Below, one piece after another: positions 5,911 through 9,281 of a stretch of 9,281 nt of DNA. Position 1 is the first letter of the stretch. Each line of letters starts with the position of its first letter. The notes beneath the pieces were generated by a model. It ran no database searches, was not told the DNA's origin, and saw only the letters and a program-made list of their open reading frames with translations. Made by a program: the position numbers and the translations under genes. The stretch covers positions 1 through 9,281 of the forward strand of contig CAZLDQ010000222.1 of assembly GCA_964558295.1 (NCBI GenBank). The letters are read 5' to 3'. The DNA is from JBDKTH01 sp964558295. Lineage in GTDB: Bacteria > Planctomycetota > Planctomycetia > Pirellulales > Thermoguttaceae.

Positions 5911-8382
5911 ATGACAAATCTCACGATGAAAACCGCAGTGAATCTCATGGCGTTGGCGCTTCTCGCGTTGTCGAACCACAGCCCCTGTCAGGCCGCAGAA
6001 ACCGTCACCACCGGGCCGACTGCAAGCGCCTCCGCCGTGGCCGTACTTCAGGACGGCGACGCAAGTGTGACGTTGTCCAACGGAATGGTGACTCTTCGCA
6101 TAGATACGCAGAAACGCGCCATCACATTAACTGAAAGCCAGACCGGCGAGTTACTGCTTGCCGACGGATGGATGGCGGCGGATGGCTGGGGTGGGGAATT
6201 GGGAAAGACGGCCAAGAAGGACGACCTCAAGAATTGGACGATCTCGCTCACGGTAGAGCCGGTTGACGATGCTTTCGGCAGAGGCCAGCGCGCGGTGCTG
6301 GCTATGACCGACCCGAAACGGGCGGCATTGCCGATGTACCTCTTCAGTTACTCCCTCTACGAAAACACCGGTGCGGTGTTTATGGGATTCGGCCTGCGTA
6401 ACCACACGGACCGCGATGTGCGTTTGATGATCGCTGCGCCGATGATCGGGGCGAAGCTGATGCCTGGCGCCACGTGTGAGAACTTTCTGACGCTGAACGG
6501 TGCGGCGGGAGCAGAGGCGACTCATATAAAGCGCGGGCCGGAACGGACCTCGCCGAACAGCCTGATGCTGACCTTCACCGTGCAGGGCCGGTGGCGTTCG
6601 GTTGTCTGGGGCGGGCTGTGCTACAAGGAATTCGCCAAGTACGCGTCGATCAACAACAGCGGCCTTGGGTTCAACGCGCAGGATCCGGTGGGGCGGTTGG
6701 TGGATGCCGGGAAGACGTATTGGGCGGACGACACGTTCTACCTGGACGTCACGACGACAGACCCTTTCGTGGCTTTGGAAAAGTACGGGCGGGCGATGCG
6801 GCTGGCGAATCATGCCAAACCGAATGTGTATGACTTCCCGGTGTTGTGCGGCTGGGGCGTCGGTGCACTCAGCGGACTGCCGGGTGTGAACGATTCCAAG
6901 AAACTGGTGGGGGAACTGGAGGCCGCACAGAAGGCGGGGGTGACCAAGTACACCAAGGTGGCTGTCCGGCTGGAGCCGGATTCGTATTGTTATAAAGATG
7001 GCAACACGGAACAAGGCTGGTGGGACGACGCCCACTGGTCCCAGTTCGGGCATCTTGTGCCGCCCTACGAAACCTTCGCCAAGTGGTGCAAAGCAATCAA
7101 TGAACGCGACGGCATTCCGTACACCTATTTTCAGGTCGGGATGCCATCGGACGATTATGCGAGGGCATTCCCCGGCCACATGCTCTTCAACGACATCAGC
7201 CGCCTGCAAGTCAAGCATTCCCATCATCAGCCGCTGGTGAGTTATGATTACACCGACCCGGAATTCCAGAAGCACATGCGGGATGTCTGGAGCCGGCTGC
7301 GCAAGGATGGAGTACGCGGGATCAAGTTCGACTACCCGGAAACCGGCTGGCGGCCGGAGGGCGGGTTTGAGGACCGCCATGCCACCACGGCCTCCGCCTA
7401 TCGCGAATCGTTCCGGCTGTGCCGCGAAGGGCTGGGGCCTGATGCGCTGATAGATGAGCGGAATCTTGGCGAGTCCGGGCGGCCGTGCTTAGATCTGACC
7501 GCGGGTTTGGTGGACACGCAGCGCAATTGGTATGATTCCAACAAGTTCGTTCCGAGCATGGTCACGATAGGTGGGTTGCGCTGGTACAAGAATCGTACCG
7601 TATTCAATTACTACCCCGACAGCAAAACCGTGCATGACTGCTCGAAGGAGATCCGCCGGTCCATGCTGACGATGGTGTACTTGACCAGCGGGCGCATTGA
7701 TTTGGCTACGTCGTTCACGCTGTTCACACCGGAGATCGTCCACGATTTCACGCGTATCTATCCCGCTTACCGCGAGCCGTTCACGGCCCGGCCGCTGGAC
7801 GCCTTCACCGGCGTGGTGGATCCCCAAGTGTATGACCTGGAGTTGACGCCGCAGTGGCATCAAGTGGCGCTGTTCAATACAGGGAGCAAGAGCGACAAGG
7901 TGGTGGTGCCGTTGAGCGGCGACCGGGTGACAACAGGCGCGATCGGGTTGGACGCGGCCGCGGTCTATTACGTTTACGATTTCTGGGACGATTCGCTGGT
8001 GGGGAAGTTCCCCGGAACGGCAACGGTGGAGAAGACGCTGGAGCCTTCCGCCTGCGCGATGCTCTCGGTCCGCGAAGCACTGCCGCATCCGCAAGTTCTG
8101 TCCACCAACCGTCACGTCTTGCAGGGCTGGGTGGATCTTGCCAACGTGAAGTGGGATGCTGCGAACAGACAACTCACCGGCACCGCCAAAGTGATTGGGG
8201 GAGAGACCTATCGCATCACGCTAGCGCTGAACGGTTACACGACAGAGACGGCCGAAGCCGACGGGGTTGCGATCCAGGTCACGCCTCGTACGGGGGACGA
8301 GCCGCTGGCGGAAGTATCCTTGAGGACGGAGCAAAACCACGATGTGTCATGGAAGGTGGTCTTCCGGAGGACACAACGATGA
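5911..8382 (+). CDS. Exported TIM-barrel glycoside hydrolase-like protein (clan GH-D style, alpha-galactosidase-like)
   Basis: The 823-residue product has a signal peptide (LMALALLALS core, probable cleavage near CQA at 26-28). Residues about 45-300 form a beta-rich N-terminal domain like the supersandwich before GH36-type barrels. Residues about 305-630 look like a (beta/alpha)8 barrel: VLCGWGVGAL (311-320), YTKVAVRLEPDS (347-358), GIPYTYFQVGM (401-411), then GVRGIKFDYPET (467-478), where Asp474 sits where GH27/GH36 enzymes keep their nucleophile. The later GLVDTQRNWYD (532-542), with Asp535 or Asp542, is a candidate for the acid/base. A C-terminal beta domain follows (about 635-722), and then an extra beta module from about 729 to the end. 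Class is inferred from layout and motif position; family and substrate are not established, and GH31-like enzymes are an alternative. Export and neighbours point to glycan trimming. Its TGA overlaps the next start as ATGA (8379-8382), implying co-translation. Confidence 0.7.
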   Translation: MTNLTMKTAVNLMALALLALSNHSPCQAAETVTTGPTASASAVAVLQDGDASVTLSNGMVTLRIDTQKRAITLTESQTGELLLADGWMAADGWGGELGKTAKKDDLKNWTISLTVEPVDDAFGRGQRAVLAMTDPKRAALPMYLFSYSLYENTGAVFMGFGLRNHTDRDVRLMIAAPMIGAKLMPGATCENFLTLNGAAGAEATHIKRGPERTSPNSLMLTFTVQGRWRSVVWGGLCYKEFAKYASINNSGLGFNAQDPVGRLVDAGKTYWADDTFYLDVTTTDPFVALEKYGRAMRLANHAKPNVYDFPVLCGWGVGALSGLPGVNDSKKLVGELEAAQKAGVTKYTKVAVRLEPDSYCYKDGNTEQGWWDDAHWSQFGHLVPPYETFAKWCKAINERDGIPYTYFQVGMPSDDYARAFPGHMLFNDISRLQVKHSHHQPLVSYDYTDPEFQKHMRDVWSRLRKDGVRGIKFDYPETGWRPEGGFEDRHATTASAYRESFRLCREGLGPDALIDERNLGESGRPCLDLTAGLVDTQRNWYDSNKFVPSMVTIGGLRWYKNRTVFNYYPDSKTVHDCSKEIRRSMLTMVYLTSGRIDLATSFTLFTPEIVHDFTRIYPAYREPFTARPLDAFTGVVDPQVYDLELTPQWHQVALFNTGSKSDKVVVPLSGDRVTTGAIGLDAAAVYYVYDFWDDSLVGKFPGTATVEKTLEPSACAMLSVREALPHPQVLSTNRHVLQGWVDLANVKWDAANRQLTGTAKVIGGETYRITLALNGYTTETAEADGVAIQVTPRTGDEPLAEVSLRTEQNHDVSWKVVFRRTQR
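8366..8370 (+). promoter_or_regulatory. Strong Shine-Dalgarno site for the start at ATG 8379
   Basis: GGAGG sits 8 bases before ATG 8379, inside the end of the preceding gene. It marks 8379 as a genuine start even though the frame closes after eight codons. This is key evidence for a frameshift just downstream. Confidence 0.75.
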
Positions 8383-8466
8383 CATCGTCCCGCCTGGCGC
8401 AATAGCCACGCCACACGCCCTTCTGACCTTCCTCCTCGCCCTGTGGCTCGAACCGCCAATCGGTGG
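8379..8466 (+). pseudogene. Frameshifted 5' end of a glycosidase gene, up to the assembly gap
   Basis: ATG 8379 has a good Shine-Dalgarno and a 4-bp overlap with the upstream gene, yet reads only MTSSRLAQ before TAG 8403-8405. From about 8399 another frame reads IATPHALLTFLLALWLEPPI, which has the hydrophobic core of a signal peptide. Restoring one missing base near 8400 would join the two into a normal exported N terminus. The run of N starts at 8467, and bases next to assembly gaps are error-prone, so a sequencing or assembly error is at least as likely as a real mutation. Together with 8477-8710 this is probably one gene with most of its length missing in the gap. Confidence 0.55.
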
Positions 8467-8476
8467 NNNNNNNNNN
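8467..8476. other. Assembly gap (ten N)
   Basis: Ten ambiguous bases join two contig ends. Left of it lies a signal-peptide-like N terminus and right of it the C-terminal end of a catalytic domain. The true missing length must therefore be much more than 10 bp if both belong to one gene, and the frame across it cannot be trusted. Confidence 0.9.
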
Positions 8477-8710
8477 ATAGCCGGCGGACTGGCTTCCTAT
8501 GGACACAGGGAACTCGCCGCCGACATCTGTGACAATACCATTGCCAACGCCATCCAGAACGGGATCAGCGAACATTACGATTCTGTCACCGGCAAGGCCT
8601 TTGGGTACTGCATGAGCAGTACGCTGGTCACGAGGATGCTCGCCGGATTAGCGAAGAAGCACAAATTGAGACTGCGCGGCAAGGAAACCCGCCCCGAACT
8701 GATAAGGTAA
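8477..8710 (+). CDS. C-terminal end of an (alpha/alpha)6-barrel glycosidase, GH63 / mannosylglycerate hydrolase-like
   Basis: Only 77 residues are visible after the gap, ending at TAA 8708-8710. They show the closing pattern of GH63-type barrels: AGGLASYGHRELAADICDNT, then NGISEHYDSVTGKAFGYCMS, where the E-H-Y-D-x-x-T-G-K block matches the ENYDPxTG-type segment of GH63 and mannosylglycerate-hydrolase-like enzymes, then a final helix (STLVTRMLAGLAKKHKL). Such enzymes invert alpha-glucosides or related linkages; the substrate cannot be read from the tail alone. Full-length relatives are many hundred residues, so most of the gene is in the gap. A DUF3863 gene starts 6 bp after the stop, consistent with one operon. 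Confidence 0.6.
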   Translation: MAGGLASYGHRELAADICDNTIANAIQNGISEHYDSVTGKAFGYCMSSTLVTRMLAGLAKKHKLRLRGKETRPELIR

Positions 8711-8716
8711 GCCACT

Positions 8717-9281
8717 ATGAACAGCACGCACAAACCGGACGAGACAGTAGTGTATTCGATGAAATTCCACGCCGTTCTGTTCATACTGGTCTTCGCACTG
8801 GCGAACGGGCTGGCGGCTTCCGAGCAGGTCGCGCCGCAGCTCCTCGGGAATCGCTTCCTGACCTTCAATACCGTCGTCCGCGTGCGGCAGATCGAAGTCA
8901 CCCGCGCCACCGCCCACGGCCCGGACGAATCGAGCGTCCACCTCGCGCCCGAGGCGTACCGCCAGTTGCGGGAGCTGGTCGTGACCTATCCCAAGAAGTT
9001 CGGCGACGAGATCACCGTGAACCCCGGCGCCTACTTCGCCAACATGTACAACACCCGCGAGCAGGTGAACCGCGACCTCCACGAGGGCCTCCAGCGGGTT
9101 TCCGAAATCGTCGGCGACGGCTACCGCCCCAAGAGCGTGGTCGCCGGATTCATCTCTGCCGCAAACCTTCGCTACCTTGCCGAAGAGGAAGGCAACCACG
9201 TCAGCCAGCGCAACAACTGGAGCCAAAACGCCGTCGATAACGGCGACGGCGAAGGATCGATCTGTTACCCCTACTATCCGT
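8717..9281 (+). CDS. DUF3863 family exported protein, N-terminal part (3' end outside window)
   Basis: The frame from ATG 8717 is open to the window end (188 full codons). AAGG at 8704-8707 lies 9 bases before the start. A second in-frame ATG at 8759 gives a cleaner signal peptide (MKFHAVLFILVFALANGLAA) and may be the true start. The mature part shows blocks I associate with DUF3863 proteins of Bacteroidota and planctomycetes: QLLGNRFLTFNTVVRVRQIE (41-60), DEITVNPGAYFANMYNTREQ (97-116), YRPKSVVAGF (136-145), LRYLAEEEG (151-159), NWSQNAVDNGDGEGSICYPYYP (167-188). The family has no assigned activity that I know of; a barrel-like enzyme fold is plausible. Between ESSVHLAPEAYRQLREL (71-87) and the GDEIT block it looks shorter than relatives I remember. 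It lies 6 bp after the preceding stop, so it is probably co-transcribed. Confidence 0.75.
   Translation, partial: MNSTHKPDETVVYSMKFHAVLFILVFALANGLAASEQVAPQLLGNRFLTFNTVVRVRQIEVTRATAHGPDESSVHLAPEAYRQLRELVVTYPKKFGDEITVNPGAYFANMYNTREQVNRDLHEGLQRVSEIVGDGYRPKSVVAGFISAANLRYLAEEEGNHVSQRNNWSQNAVDNGDGEGSICYPYYP

Noticed and set aside
6151..7380. Minus-strand open frame of 409 codons
   Set aside because: It is entirely antisense to the GH-D-like gene, with a composition that mirrors it and no signal of its own.
8342..8710. 122-codon frame read through the ten N
   Set aside because: The gap length is a placeholder, so the phase across it is meaningless. ATG 8342 has no ribosome site, while ATG 8379 does.

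Overview
The window is a GC-rich, gene-dense bacterial fragment in which every supportable gene lies on the + strand. Most products carry signal peptides. Most resemble carbohydrate-active or conserved-unknown families that, as I recall them, are common in Planctomycetota, Verrucomicrobiota/Lentisphaerota and polysaccharide-degrading Bacteroidota. A planctomycete-like or related environmental genome fits best, but this is inference from protein style and not a phylogenetic result. A run of ten N shows that the sequence is a scaffold from a draft assembly.

Layout, left to right: (1) 1-1218, the 3' part of a conserved secreted protein of unknown function, cut by the window edge. (2) 1308-2957, a second exported protein of unknown function, split by an in-frame TAG at 2535-2537 into an N-terminal 409-codon piece and an in-frame C-terminal piece. 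(3) 2958-3337, a 380-bp stretch with no convincing gene, holding a possible promoter and a GC-rich hairpin. (4) 3338-4321, a cytoplasmic DUF3326 protein. (5) 4372-5814, an exported protein with two SGNH/GDSL hydrolase domains; the first has an intact catalytic set and the second looks catalytically dead. (6) 5911-8382, an exported TIM-barrel glycosidase-like protein of clan GH-D (GH27/GH36) style. (7) 8379-8710, a gene start (strong Shine-Dalgarno, ATGA overlap with gene 6) that hits a frameshift and then the N gap; after the gap comes the C-terminal end of an (alpha/alpha)6-barrel glycosidase resembling GH63 or mannosylglycerate hydrolase. (8) 8717-9281, the N-terminal part of an exported DUF3863 protein, cut by the window end.

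The common strand, short spacings (6-96 bp for most junctions, one 4-bp overlap) and shared theme of secreted glycosidase, esterase and unknown proteins suggest a locus for breaking down a decorated glycan: an SGNH esterase would remove acyl groups, and the GH-D-like and GH63-like enzymes would trim sugars. No transporter, sensor or regulator is visible, so neither substrate nor regulation can be read here. The most useful observations are the degenerate second SGNH domain, the amber-split unknown protein, and the frameshift plus gap that hides most of a glycosidase gene.
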